From contig JALSJD010000048.1 of the NCBI GenBank assembly GCA_026989535.1, positions 24,702-88,701 of the forward strand: DNA of 64,000 bases, in the 5' to 3' direction. The DNA comes from Cyclobacteriaceae bacterium (lineage in GTDB: Bacteria; Bacteroidota; Bacteroidia; Cytophagales; Cyclobacteriaceae). This document shows positions 38,444 to 48,900 of the stretch, piece after piece. A program made the translations under genes and the position numbers. The stretch's first letter is position 1. Every line of letters begins with the position of its first letter. The notes beneath the pieces were generated by a model. That model made no database searches. It had not been told where the DNA came from and saw only the letters and a program-made list of their open reading frames with translations.

Positions 38444-40879
38444 ATGCAAATTTTAAAATTTGGTGGCACTTCCGTTGCCAACGCAGAAAACATAAAACGC
38501 GTAAAGGACATTATAAAGTCCAAATCGCAAGAACAGCCGCTCATTATCGTGGTTTCGGCCTTTAGTGGTGTTACTAATAAGCTAGAGCAAATAGCCAAAG
38601 AAGCTGCCAATGCAGATAAGTTTTACATTAAAAGCATTTCAACACTTGAAAACCAGCACAAAGAAGCGGTTGCTCAATTATTTGAGCATAAGAACACTGC
38701 TGCTCTTTTAGCAAAGGTTGATGAACTCATTATTAAACTTCAGGAGGTGTGTAAGGGGGTTTCTTTGGTAGATGAACTAACCACCAGAACCTACAGCCAA
38801 GTTGTAAGCTTTGGAGAGCGACTTTCTTCATTAATTATAGCAGAATATGTAAAGTTAGAATTGCCAGAAGCCACATTGCTCGACCCAAGAACTTTTATTT
38901 TTACCCAAACAGGTACTTCTTCGGTAGATTTTAATAAAACCAACAAAGCCATTATTGCGGAGCTAGGCAATTGCCAAGGCATCCATATTTGCCCGGGTTT
39001 TATTGCCTCCTCCAAAGCCGGGTTCTTATCTACCCTCGGCCGAGGAGGCTCCGACTATACGGCTGCCATTATTGCTGGGGCTTTAGGTGCTTCTATCTTA
39101 GAAATTTGGACTGATGTAAGTGGTATGATGACGGCTGACCCTCGAATTGTGAAGCGAGCGCACGTTATCGAAAAAATCTCTTACGAAGAGGCGATGGAAC
39201 TATCTCACTTTGGGGCTAAGGTGATTTATCCTCCCTCTATAATGCCTGTTTTAAAGAAAAAGATACCTATTCAAATTAAAAACACCTTTGCCCCTGCCCA
39301 TCCTGGCACCTTAATTTCAGAAGACTCGAATGGTTCAAGTACCATTATTAAAGGCCTAACCAGCATAAAAGATATCGCCTTGATTTCCCTCCGAGGGCCA
39401 GGAATGGTAGGAATCCCTAATTTTTCTCACCGCTTATTTAGGGCATTATCCAATGCAGAAGTAAACGTAATTTTAATTACGCAAGCCTCCTCAGAGCATT
39501 CTATTTCGGTGGCTATTTTGCCCGATGTAGTTGAAGCCGCTCGCGAAGCCATTGAACAAGAATTTGAGTTGGAAATAAATGTGGGAAAAGTAGCCCCCCT
39601 TAAAATTAAAACTACACTTTCCATTATTTCCATTGTGGGCAATAAAATGCGCGACCAGGTAGGTGTAAGTGGTAAAATGTTTAATACCCTTGGCCATAAT
39701 GGGGTAAATGTGGTGGCCATTGCCAATGGTTCTTCGCAACGAAATATTTCGGTGGTAATCTATTATAAAGATTTAAAAAAGGCCTTAAACAGTGTACACG
39801 AAGCCTTCTTTTTATCAGACACTAAATCACTAAACGTATTTATTGTGGGTGTAGGTAATGTGGGAGCCACTTTATTAGATCAGATAAAATCGCAACAATC
39901 CTATTTATATACCAAACACCAACTAGATGTAAAAGTGGTAGGCTTGGCCAATAGCCGCACGATGAGTTTTGACACAGATGGGGTTTCTTTAGAAAATTGG
40001 AAAGAGGTGTTGGGCAAAGGACAACCGATGCAAATTAACTCGTTTATAGCAAAAATGAGTGAACTCAACCTACGAAACACCGTTTTTGTTGATAATACAG
40101 CTTCCGAAGACGTTGCCTCTACTTATGCCCGTGTGTTAGCAGAGAGTATTTCTATTGTAACTCCAAACAAAGTAGCTTGTTCTTCTAGTTATGCCAATTA
40201 CAGTGAGTTGAAGACATTAGAGCAAAAATTTAGAACTACCTTTTTGTTTGAAACCAATGTGGGCGCAGGGTTACCCGTAATTTCTACCCTTAATGATATG
40301 GTGAAAAGTGGAGATGAAATTTTGGAAGTGCAAGGAGTTCTTTCGGGGAGTCTTAATTTTATTTTTAACACCTATAATGGCATCAAAAGTTTTGCCTCCG
40401 TGGTGCGCCAAGCCAAAGACGAAGGTTATACCGAACCCGACCCAAGGCTTGATATTAGTGGCAAAGATGTAATGAGAAAACTACTCATTCTCGCCCGTGA
40501 AGCAGGAAATGAATTGGAAGAAAAGGATATTAAAACAACTCCTTGTGTGCCTGTTCATTGTATGGAGTATGAAGGGGAAGCCTTTTTTGAAGCTCTTGAA
40601 AAAGAGGAAGCCTTTTTTAAGAAGCAATACGAAGCCGCTCAAAAAAATGGCAAAAAGCTAAAGTATGTAGCCAAATTTAATGCCGAAGAAGCTTCTACAC
40701 AACCAATGGAGGTAGCTTCTGATCATCCATTTTACCATTTAGATGGCAAGGACAATATTGTATCTTTTAAAAGTAGAAGGTATTTTTCGCAGCCTTTGGT
40801 AATTAAAGGTGCCGGTGCCGGTGCCGAAGTTACGGCCAGTGGTATTTTTGCCGATATTATTAAGTCGGCCAATACGTGA
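38444..40879 (+). CDS. thrA: bifunctional aspartokinase / homoserine dehydrogenase I
   Basis: 811 aa. The N-terminal aspartokinase (MQILKFGGTSVANAENIKRV; GFIASSKAGFLSTLGRGGSDYTA) is followed by two ACT regulatory domains (~residues 300-450, e.g. TLSIISIVGNKMRDQVGVSGKMF). The homoserine dehydrogenase part (~460-811) has the NAD(P) loop VFIVGVGNVGATLL and the catalytic region GVLSGSLNFIFNTYNG. It performs the first and third steps from aspartate to homoserine, and in homologues threonine feeds back on it. It is first in thrABC. Confidence 0.97.
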   Translation: MQILKFGGTSVANAENIKRVKDIIKSKSQEQPLIIVVSAFSGVTNKLEQIAKEAANADKFYIKSISTLENQHKEAVAQLFEHKNTAALLAKVDELIIKLQEVCKGVSLVDELTTRTYSQVVSFGERLSSLIIAEYVKLELPEATLLDPRTFIFTQTGTSSVDFNKTNKAIIAELGNCQGIHICPGFIASSKAGFLSTLGRGGSDYTAAIIAGALGASILEIWTDVSGMMTADPRIVKRAHVIEKISYEEAMELSHFGAKVIYPPSIMPVLKKKIPIQIKNTFAPAHPGTLISEDSNGSSTIIKGLTSIKDIALISLRGPGMVGIPNFSHRLFRALSNAEVNVILITQASSEHSISVAILPDVVEAAREAIEQEFELEINVGKVAPLKIKTTLSIISIVGNKMRDQVGVSGKMFNTLGHNGVNVVAIANGSSQRNISVVIYYKDLKKALNSVHEAFFLSDTKSLNVFIVGVGNVGATLLDQIKSQQSYLYTKHQLDVKVVGLANSRTMSFDTDGVSLENWKEVLGKGQPMQINSFIAKMSELNLRNTVFVDNTASEDVASTYARVLAESISIVTPNKVACSSSYANYSELKTLEQKFRTTFLFETNVGAGLPVISTLNDMVKSGDEILEVQGVLSGSLNFIFNTYNGIKSFASVVRQAKDEGYTEPDPRLDISGKDVMRKLLILAREAGNELEEKDIKTTPCVPVHCMEYEGEAFFEALEKEEAFFKKQYEAAQKNGKKLKYVAKFNAEEASTQPMEVASDHPFYHLDGKDNIVSFKSRRYFSQPLVIKGAGAGAEVTASGIFADIIKSANT

Positions 40880-40886
40880 AATTCAA

Positions 40887-40971
40887 CGCCATTCTGTAGC
40901 GACACGAAGTGAGTGAATAATCTCATCAATATATAAAGGGATTCTTCAGTCGTTCCTCCTTCTGAATGACG
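40887..40971. repeat. REP-like palindromic element between thrA and thrB
   Basis: Starts CGCCATTCTGTAG and ends TTCTGAATGACG, with inner complementary pieces GAATAATC and GATTCTTC. It is the 'cgtcattct...gaatctc' type often found in Bacteroidota. The track's thrB start at 40966 is the ATG inside its terminal arm. Confidence 0.6.
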
Positions 40972-40983
40972 AAAAAACAAACA

Positions 40984-41913
40984 ATGACGAATAATAAAAT
41001 AAAAGTATTTGCCCCAGCCTCCATCGCAAACGTATCGTGTGGGTTTGATGTATTTGGGTTTGCAATACCTAAGCTGGGTGATTTTGTGGAGGTGTGGTTT
41101 AACGACACAGGCAAACTCATCATCGAGTCGATTACGGGAGCAGAAGGATTGCCAACCGAACCCGAGCTAAATGTAACCACGGTAGCTGCTAAAGCTCTGC
41201 TTGATGCCGTGGGAGAAAAAAGAGGCGTTTCGTTCAGCATTCAAAAAACCGTAATGCCAGGTAGTGGGCTAGGTTCTTCTTCCTCGGCAGCAGTAGCAGG
41301 AGCTTTTGCGGTTAATGAGCTATTGGGCAACCCATTTACCCGAAAAGAGTTACTGCCCTTTGCTGGGGCAGGCGAGCAGCTAGCCTCCAATCAGCTTCAT
41401 TTCGATAATGTGGCTCCTTCTTTACTAGGTGGATTTTCGGTAATTAGGAGCAATAAAGAAATGGATGTGTTGTCCATTTCTTATCCTGATGATTTATGGA
41501 TAGTAGCAGCTCACCAGCAAGTAGAAATTAAAACCAAACAAGCCAAGCGAATGCTAGGTCAAACAATGCCTATTTCTAATGCCGTTATTCAATTTGGCAA
41601 TGTGGCGGGTTTGGTGCTGGCGTTAACCTCTCATAATTACGATTTGCTAGGCCGCTCGATGGTGGATATGCTTGCCGAACCTAAGCGGTCAACCCTTATT
41701 CCTCAGTACGATGAAGCCAAAAAAGCAACCTTAGCCGCAGGTGCCATCGGTACCAATATTGCAGGCTCAGGGCCCACCATTTTTAGCTTTTGCAAAGGAA
41801 AAGAATCTGCCCAAAAAGTGCTGCAAGCCTATAAAAAGGTTTTTCAGCACGCCAATATTAAAGTCAATTATTATCAATTTCAAATTAATCCACAAGGAGC
41901 TATCCGTGTATAA
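40984..41913 (+). CDS. thrB: homoserine kinase
   Basis: 309 aa from the ATG at 40984, chosen because the upstream ATG (40966) lies in a repeat. It is a GHMP-family kinase: the N-terminal VFAPASIANVSCGFDVFGFAI, the ATP loop VMPGSGLGSSSSAAVAGAFAVNEL and the C-terminal GTNIAGSGPTIFSFC are all present. It phosphorylates homoserine for threonine synthesis. It is followed two bases later by thrC. Confidence 0.95.
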   Translation: MTNNKIKVFAPASIANVSCGFDVFGFAIPKLGDFVEVWFNDTGKLIIESITGAEGLPTEPELNVTTVAAKALLDAVGEKRGVSFSIQKTVMPGSGLGSSSSAAVAGAFAVNELLGNPFTRKELLPFAGAGEQLASNQLHFDNVAPSLLGGFSVIRSNKEMDVLSISYPDDLWIVAAHQQVEIKTKQAKRMLGQTMPISNAVIQFGNVAGLVLALTSHNYDLLGRSMVDMLAEPKRSTLIPQYDEAKKATLAAGAIGTNIAGSGPTIFSFCKGKESAQKVLQAYKKVFQHANIKVNYYQFQINPQGAIRV

Positions 41914-41915
41914 AT

Positions 41916-43211
41916 ATGAATTATTTTAGTACCAATAACCCCTCCCAAAAAATAAGTTTTCAAGAAGCCGTTCGTAAAGGATTGCCCGAGGATAATGGCC
42001 TTTTTTTGCCCGAAGAAATCCCTGTTTTGCCCGATGCTTTTTTTAACAACCTACCCAACCTAAGCTTACAAGAAATTGGGTTTGAGGTAGCCAAATTATT
42101 TATTGGAAACGAAATTCCTGAAAATGAGCTAAAAACATTGGTGTACGAAGTGCTTTCGTTTGAAACCCCTGTGGTTAAGGTGGAAGAAGATGTGTATTCG
42201 CTAGAGCTTTACCACGGCCCCACGTTAGCATTTAAAGATGTAGGTGCTCGGTTTATGGCACGTTGTTTAAGTTATTTTAACAGAGTTAAAAAAGAAGAAG
42301 TAACTGTGCTGGCTGCCACTTCTGGCGATACAGGCAGTGCCGTAGCCAATGGGTTTTTAGGCGTTGAAGGCGTGCAAGTTGTGCTGCTTTACCCCAAAGG
42401 AAAAGTAAGCCCATTCCAAGAAAAACAAATGACTACCCTTGGTAAAAATATTAAAGCCATAGAAATTGAGGGGAACTTTGACGACTGCCAACACTTGGTA
42501 AAAAAGGCCTTTTTAGATAAAGATTTGAACCAAGAGTTAGGTTTAACCTCTGCCAACTCCATTAATATTGCACGGTTAATACCGCAGACTTTTTATTATT
42601 TTTATGCCTATGGGCAATTACAAAAAAGCACCAACAAACCCATCGTGTTTTCAGTGCCCAGTGGTAATTATGGCAACTTAACCGCAGGCTATTTTGCCCA
42701 ACAAATGGGGGCACCCATTCATCATTTTGTGGCCTCCACTAATGCAAATGATATTGTGCCTAACTACTTAGCTACTGGAGTATTTACACCTAAACCAAGC
42801 GTGCAAACCATTTCCAATGCTATGGATGTGGGCAACCCAAGTAATTTTACCCGCCTTAATTATTTATTTGGCAAATCTCAAAACAAGTTTAAAGCGGCTG
42901 TTTCTGGATATACTTACACCGATAAGGAAACCAAAGTATCGTTAAAGCATCTTCAGCAACTGGGCTACACAGCCGACCCACACGGAGCTGTAGGCTATTT
43001 AGGGCTAAAGGAATATCAAAAAGGGCATGAGGTAACGGGCGTATTTTTAGAAACTGCTCATCCTATCAAGTTTAAAGAAGTGGTAGAACCTACACTAGGC
43101 ATTAAATTGGAAATTCCTGATTCGCTAAAAGTGTTTTTAGAAAAAGAAAAGGAGGCGCTTAGTTGTTCAGCTAACTACGAAGATTTTAAAAATATCATAC
43201 AGCATTTATAG
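41916..43211 (+). CDS. thrC: threonine synthase
   Basis: 431 aa, PLP-dependent. The N-terminus has YFSTNNPSQKISFQEAVRKGLPEDNGLF. The PLP lysine sits in GPTLAFKDVGARFMA, the phosphate-binding region in AATSGDTGSAVANGFLG, and the substrate region in SANSINIARLIPQTFYYF and VPSGNYGNLTAGY. It converts O-phosphohomoserine to threonine. It ends the thrABC operon at a strong terminator. Confidence 0.97.
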   Translation: MNYFSTNNPSQKISFQEAVRKGLPEDNGLFLPEEIPVLPDAFFNNLPNLSLQEIGFEVAKLFIGNEIPENELKTLVYEVLSFETPVVKVEEDVYSLELYHGPTLAFKDVGARFMARCLSYFNRVKKEEVTVLAATSGDTGSAVANGFLGVEGVQVVLLYPKGKVSPFQEKQMTTLGKNIKAIEIEGNFDDCQHLVKKAFLDKDLNQELGLTSANSINIARLIPQTFYYFYAYGQLQKSTNKPIVFSVPSGNYGNLTAGYFAQQMGAPIHHFVASTNANDIVPNYLATGVFTPKPSVQTISNAMDVGNPSNFTRLNYLFGKSQNKFKAAVSGYTYTDKETKVSLKHLQQLGYTADPHGAVGYLGLKEYQKGHEVTGVFLETAHPIKFKEVVEPTLGIKLEIPDSLKVFLEKEKEALSCSANYEDFKNIIQHL

Positions 43212-43248
43212 CATAAAAAAGGGAAGCAATTGCTTCCCTTTTTTATGC
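43211..43248. terminator. bidirectional terminator between thrC and the OMP gene
   Basis: A perfect 38-base palindrome with arms of 19, core AAGGGAAGCAATTGCTTCCC and A/T runs on each side. It starts at the last base of the thrC stop codon and serves the convergent gene at 43258 as well. Confidence 0.88.
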
Positions 43249-43257
43249 TAATTTCTT

Positions 43258-43686
43258 CTACATTTTCATGGTTACTCCAACTCCGCCTAGTACACCAGTA
43301 CCACCACCAACTTCAGCATTTACACCCCATTTGTCATCCCAAAACCACCTAGCTCCAACTTGAAGACCAAAATTAACACCATCATTGCCTGTCTCAACTC
43401 TCCAACCAAGGTTAGCTCCTGCATACACATCCCATGAGCTATCCAATTCAAATACCTCATCTAAATAAAAGTTGGCCTTTCCTGCAATTACAAGTGTATT
43501 AAAATTGTAGTTAGTACTAAACTGAGGCGCAACAGTTATTACTGAGCTGACAGGAAATTCTATACTTCCATAAAACCCTGTGCCGGCTCCGCCAATATTT
43601 AAATATTTTTGTGCCTGCGCATTTGCTACATTCGAGCCAAAAAACATTACTCCTACAAGCGCAATAGTCGTTAATAATTTCTTCAT
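43258..43686 (-). CDS. small outer-membrane beta-barrel protein
   Basis: 142 aa with signal peptide MKKLLTTIALVGVMFFGSNVANA. Alternating glycine/aromatic strands follow (YLNIGGAGTGFYGSIEFPV, WDVYAGANLGWRVETG, FGLQVGARWFWDDKWGVNAEVGGG), as expected for an eight-strand-type barrel. No named family recognised. It lies alone on the minus strand, ending 10 bases from the terminator shared with thrC. Confidence 0.78.
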   Translation of the reverse strand: MKKLLTTIALVGVMFFGSNVANAQAQKYLNIGGAGTGFYGSIEFPVSSVITVAPQFSTNYNFNTLVIAGKANFYLDEVFELDSSWDVYAGANLGWRVETGNDGVNFGLQVGARWFWDDKWGVNAEVGGGTGVLGGVGVTMKM

Positions 43687-43862
43687 GGTTTTTAAAATTA
43701 ATTTAATTATATAATGAGACCCAAATATACAATAAATCTTGATTTGGTCTGTACAGCGTATTATCTAATTTTTGCTCTAATGCCAAAGTGCTATTTTTTT
43801 ATTATGATAGGTTTATAAATAATAGGATTTAACTTTACATACTATAAGCACTTAAATTAGTT

Positions 43863-44624
43863 ATGAGAAAAAAGATTGTTGCAGGAAACTGGAAATTGAA
43901 TAATACCTTGGAAGAGGGGTTAAAACTTGCGTCTGAAATTACCAATATGGTAACCGATGAGCTAAGAGATGAAGTAACTGTGGTTTTAGGAACACCGTAT
44001 ATTCACCTTTCGGCTGTTGGTAAATTAACCGAAAATGTGGAGAAGCTGCATGTAGCTGCACAAGATTGTAGCACACATGAATCTGGTGCTTACACAGGCG
44101 AAATATCTGTTTCAATGATTCAATCGACAGGTGCAAGCTATGTAATTATTGGGCATAGCGAGCGAAGAGAATACCATAACGAAACCAATGAGCAACTAGC
44201 CACCAAGGTTGAGTTGGCCTTAAAAGCCGATTTAACCCCCATATTTTGCTGTGGCGAATCATTGAACATAAGAGAATCTGGCAAACATGAACGTTTTGTG
44301 AGTGCCCAAATTACAGAAAGCTTGTTTCACCTAACGGAAGAACAAATGAGCAAAGTGGTAATTGCCTACGAACCTATATGGGCCATTGGCACAGGAGTTA
44401 CGGCTTCCTCAGACCAAGCACAAGAAATGCACAAGGCATTGCGTGCACATATTGCTTCCAAATTTGGAAATACAATAGCCGATGAGGCTTCTATTTTATA
44501 CGGGGGCAGTTGTAAACCAACCAATGCCAATGAGCTATTTAGCCAACCAGATATCGATGGGGGGCTTATCGGTGGAGCCTCTTTAAAATCGCGCGATTTT
44601 ATGGACATAATCAACTCATTTTAG
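43863..44624 (+). CDS. tpiA: triosephosphate isomerase
   Basis: 253 aa, TIM barrel. The catalytic residues are all visible: Asn/Lys in VAGNWKLNNT, His in VIIGHSERREY and Glu in VIAYEPIWAIGTG, plus the phosphate loop YGGSCKPTNANELF and GLIGGASL. It interconverts DHAP and glyceraldehyde-3-phosphate. It is followed after one base by the DUF6150 gene and then prmA. TAACTTTA at 43830 may be the -7 box. Confidence 0.97.
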   Translation: MRKKIVAGNWKLNNTLEEGLKLASEITNMVTDELRDEVTVVLGTPYIHLSAVGKLTENVEKLHVAAQDCSTHESGAYTGEISVSMIQSTGASYVIIGHSERREYHNETNEQLATKVELALKADLTPIFCCGESLNIRESGKHERFVSAQITESLFHLTEEQMSKVVIAYEPIWAIGTGVTASSDQAQEMHKALRAHIASKFGNTIADEASILYGGSCKPTNANELFSQPDIDGGLIGGASLKSRDFMDIINSF

Positions 44625-44625
44625 C

Positions 44626-44961
44626 TTGGTAAAGTATCTCATATTCCTCGTAGCTTTTTTTGCAATAGGGTTTAGCTCAACTGCTCAAAACCAACCCTAT
44701 TGCCGTTTGCAAGGAGCCGTTTACGAAACCCCCACCAAGCAAGGGGCAGACTTTTGGGTATTTGAAGAAGAATCAGAAGCTTTTGCTGATATGCTTATTT
44801 ATGAGGAAGAAAATAAGTTATATGCCGACCAGCCAGGGATGTGGTTTTTTGTGGAGAATATAGGATTAGCTGATTTTGCTATTTATTTTACCAAGGATAA
44901 AAGCGAAGCTGACTTTGTTGTCTGTTTTACTGAATCACCCACGTTTGCCGGCTGCCAATAA
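44626..44961 (+). CDS. DUF6150-like secreted small protein
   Basis: 111 aa starting at a TTG one base after the tpiA stop. Signal peptide VKYLIFLVAFFAIGFSSTAQ, then CRLQGAVYETPTKQGADFWVFEEESEAF and the repeated LADFAIYFTKDKSEADFVVCF, which looks like DUF6150. Three cysteines remain in the mature part. No ATG would preserve the signal peptide, so the non-ATG start is accepted; it is probably translationally coupled to tpiA. Function unknown. Confidence 0.78.
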   Translation: MVKYLIFLVAFFAIGFSSTAQNQPYCRLQGAVYETPTKQGADFWVFEEESEAFADMLIYEEENKLYADQPGMWFFVENIGLADFAIYFTKDKSEADFVVCFTESPTFAGCQ

Positions 44962-44971
44962 CGCCTTTGCT

Positions 44972-45796
44972 ATGAGCTACCAAGAGTTTACAATTACATG
45001 CCGCCCCGAGTTTACGGAAATACTCATTGCAGAATTTTCAACCTTGGGGTTCGATACCTTTCAAGAAACAGCCACAGGTTTTATTACTTTTTTAGAAGAG
45101 GAATTTAACGAAGCACTCTTAAATGACATCCATGAGCGATACTCCTCAACAGCCAATTTTAGCTTTGTACACAAAGAAACGATAAAACAAAATTGGAATA
45201 AGGAATGGGAAAAAAATTACGACCCCATCATTATAGACGAAACTTGTGTGGTAAAAGCACCTTTTCATACCCATTTGCCTGTTTACCCCATTGAGTTAAT
45301 CATAACCCCAAAAATGAGTTTTGGTACGGGACACCACGAAACTACCCACCTAATGTTGGCAGAAATGTTAACGTTAGATGTTAAAGATAAATCTGTGATG
45401 GATGCGGGTACAGGAACAGGCGTTTTAGCTATTCTGGCAAAAAAGCAAGGAGCCAAATCCGTATTTGCCTTTGATATTGACGACTGGTGTGTGGAAAACA
45501 CAATGGAAAATGCCGAAGTGAATAATGTTAGGGTTCAAGTAGTGAAAGCATCCATTGAGGAGGTAAAAATAGATAATGGCTACGATGTTATTTTAGCCAA
45601 CATCAACAAAAATATATTAATAAGCCAAATGCATTATTATAAAAAATCGTTGAGTGCCAAAGGCGGAACCGTTTTGTTAAGTGGCTTTTATGAAACAGAT
45701 TTGGGTGATATAATTAAATGTGCAAAGGAAGTTAATCTCGACTATGTACATCATAAAGTGCGCAATAAATGGACAATGGCTCGTTTTAAAGGATAA
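44972..45796 (+). CDS. prmA: ribosomal protein L11 methyltransferase
   Basis: 274 aa from the ATG at 44972; the track's longer start lies within the DUF6150 gene. The N-terminal substrate domain (EFTITCRPEFTEILIAEFSTLGFDTFQE) is followed by a SAM-dependent methyltransferase: SFGTGHHETTHLMLAEML, the SAM loop VMDAGTGTGVLAILAKK, and the catalytic-loop LANINKNIL. It trimethylates L11. It ends the tpiA-DUF6150-prmA group. Confidence 0.93.
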   Translation: MSYQEFTITCRPEFTEILIAEFSTLGFDTFQETATGFITFLEEEFNEALLNDIHERYSSTANFSFVHKETIKQNWNKEWEKNYDPIIIDETCVVKAPFHTHLPVYPIELIITPKMSFGTGHHETTHLMLAEMLTLDVKDKSVMDAGTGTGVLAILAKKQGAKSVFAFDIDDWCVENTMENAEVNNVRVQVVKASIEEVKIDNGYDVILANINKNILISQMHYYKKSLSAKGGTVLLSGFYETDLGDIIKCAKEVNLDYVHHKVRNKWTMARFKG

Positions 45797-45816
45797 TTGT
45801 CATTCCTGCGAAAGTG

Positions 45817-45846
45817 CAAAGAAACAAGTTTTTTAGTGTTTCTTTG
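45817..45846. terminator. possible terminator hairpin after prmA
   Basis: CAAAGAAAC and GTTTCTTTG form a perfect 9-bp stem around 12 bases, 21 bases after the prmA stop. No U-run follows directly, so this is a weak call. The sequence before it (GTCATTCCTGCG) is a fragment of the 15650-type repeat. Confidence 0.4.
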
Positions 45847-45943
45847 AGCCTTAGGGTCTTAGTGGCGTAGTTTTACTACCTTAATAATTACTAAAAAATA
45901 AACATCTCACCTCTATTCTTCCTAAATTTCGTGGTTTAAACAA

Positions 45944-48900
45944 ATGAAGAAACTTCTCATCATAGCTGTTCTTGGAATATTAAGCCTCAAAGGGCAAGGG
46001 CAAGAGTTTGAATTTACCTATAAGTTAGGGGTATTTGGTGATGAGGTACGCACATTGCTAAGCCAAACCAATAATGAAGAAATAGCCGCCATTGGCGAAT
46101 CTTTTGCCATTGCCTGGAAAGACTACTCGCCCGAATTGCAAGCAAAAATTACCAAGCAAACCAAACAATTAAAAAACCAAGGAGCTAAAACGAGGGGTCA
46201 CCTTAAAGAGTATTTTGGAGCCCTTGCTTCCGCCATAAATGACGAACACGCATCGGCAAAAGTACTCACCAGCTTTTTGCTCGTTTCTCAAAAAGTGCTT
46301 AACGAATATCCATTAAGCAAATCTATCACATTTTACCAAACAACTCGCCTCTTTTTTGAAACCGGAGCATTATACCACTCCAAAGGGTATCAACTTTATG
46401 CACAAAATAGAGAGTATGTATTTTTATATGGAGTCGAAGAAATTGAGCCTATTGAAGAACCTCCGGCAACCGAAGAAGACGTATTTGAGGATTGGAACGA
46501 AGAAGAAAACTACGATGATGCTTGGGGAACTAGCTGGGAAGAGGACACCACCAATTTTGAGGAAGAGCCTGTTAATGAAATAGTAGTAGAGGAAGTACTT
46601 ACAAGACCCATATTAGGTCCAGCCATCGTTTTTGAACGAGTAAATTTGGAAATTACTACTCCTTTTGATACCAGTGTGGTAAAAAATAGCAAAGGGGCTC
46701 TTCTTATTATGGCCCAAGTGTTTGTTGGCCAAAAGGGGCAATTCGATTGGTCTTCGGTTGGCTTATCTCCCGATTCTGTGTATGTGGAGTTTAAAGGATT
46801 TGAATTTGATATTACTCAAACACTTTTTTATGCAAAAGGGGCTAATCTTACATACATTCCTATGTTGGAAGAGCCAATACCAGGTGTTTTTGAATACAAA
46901 CCACAAGAGAACAAAGACCCCAACAAACTCTCATATCCAAGATTTAAATCATTAAGTAATACGGTAAATGTGCAACACCTTGGAGGGGCTGAGTTTTATT
47001 ATAAAGGAGGGTTTTCCCTTGCCGGCAAAAAAATAGTAAGCGAAGGCAAGTTTAAGGGGCTTGCAGAAATTAGGGTAGAAAGCGCAGGAGGAACTAAGTT
47101 TAAAGCTAAATCATTTCGGTTTGTTTTTGCAGATTCTATTGTAACAGCCCAATTAGCCTCTATCGTAATTTATGATAAATATGATTCTATCTATCACCCA
47201 GCCGTGCAGGTTAGTTACAACCTTAACTCACAAACACTCATCGTTACGCGCGAAAAAGGCGATTTTAGAAATACCCCTTATGTAGCAAGTATGTACGATA
47301 TTAACTTTACAGCTGATATGATTAAATGGCACTTGCCAGAGGACAGCCTTTATGTATCTACGATATCTGCCCGCACCGAAATACCCTTATTAATTCAATC
47401 AAATGAATATTACGATCGTAATATGTTTAATGAAGTGGTTGGTTTATACGATTATAACCCATTAAAACTAGTGCTTTACTATGCGCAAAAAGAAAAAACA
47501 GACCAGTTCTACTCCGATGATTTAGCTGAAGCCAGAAAACTTGACCCGAAAGTATTGAGAGGAGCTATGCTCGATTTAATGAGGAGAGGGTATATAAATT
47601 ATAACACCCTATCCGGAGAGATTACACTTACCGAAAAAGCCAAACATAAGGGCCGTGCGCAAAAAGGAAAAGCAGATTATGATAACATCTTGTTATTCTC
47701 TAAAATTGATCGTGGCTTTAATGGAATTTTAGACCTTGCTTCTCAAGAATTTCATTTTAATGGTGTTGATAAATTTTACCTCTCTCAAATCTTAGATGTT
47801 TCGGTTGACCCCGATAGCAATAGGGTAACTATGATGCCCAATAAAGACATTAAATTTAACGGAAAGCTAGCGGCAGGTAATTTTGATTACGTGGGCCACG
47901 AATTTATTTTTAGGTATGATAGTTTCTTGGTGGAAATGAATCAAATTGATTCTATCCAGTTCTACATACTCGAAGAAGACAGCCGAGGGGGCAAACGAAA
48001 AAAAGTGGACAACTCTTTGGCGGGTATTCCCAAAGAAGGGTTAGAAGTAAAAATAGACTCCTCGGCTACCCAACCACCAGCAGGCACTACAACAACCGGC
48101 TTTGACCAAACCGAAGCACCTACCATAGCCAACAATAACCAGCCCAAAGACATGTCGGCCATTAGTGGCACCTCGGGGGTGCTTTACATTAGCAAGCCCA
48201 ATAATAAAGCAGGAAAGGAGGTAATACCCAATTACCCCAAATTTAAAGGGGGAGGTACAGGCTCGGTTGTTTATTTTGATAGGCCCGAAATATTAGGTGG
48301 AGCCTACGACAAATCAATGTATTTTAAGCTACCCCCTTTCGACTTAGATAGCTTAAGCGATAGTGATTTTTCGGCTATTCAGTTTGTTGGCACCTTTTTT
48401 TCAAATGGCTGGTTTCCTGAATTTGCCGAAAACCTGCATATTATGCCCGATTATTCCTTGGGCTTCGAGCACAGTGTTCCACCCGAAGGGTACCAACTAT
48501 TTGGAGGCAACGGGCGATTATTTAATAGGCTATCGCTCGATAAAAGAGGCTTAGTTGGCAATGGGAAACTAGAGTTTTTAACCACGGTACTCGAAAGTGA
48601 AGCTTTTATTTTCTACCCCGACTCTGTTGCCAGTAGTGGATTTCAGTACGAAATGCGCAACGAAGAGTTTAATGGCGTGACCTTTCCCCACGCCACAGCC
48701 GCTACTTATCACATGCAGTGGTTGCCTCAAAAAGACAGTATGTATGTGCGTAATATAGGCGAGCCGTTTAGCCTTTACGAGGGCGATGGAACGCTAGACG
48801 GTTCTTTAATTGTAACCAATAAAGGGGTAAAGGGTAGTGGTACATTGCTCACCCATAATTCAGAAACCTTTTCTTCCAATTACAGCTTGGGTGGCGAAAG

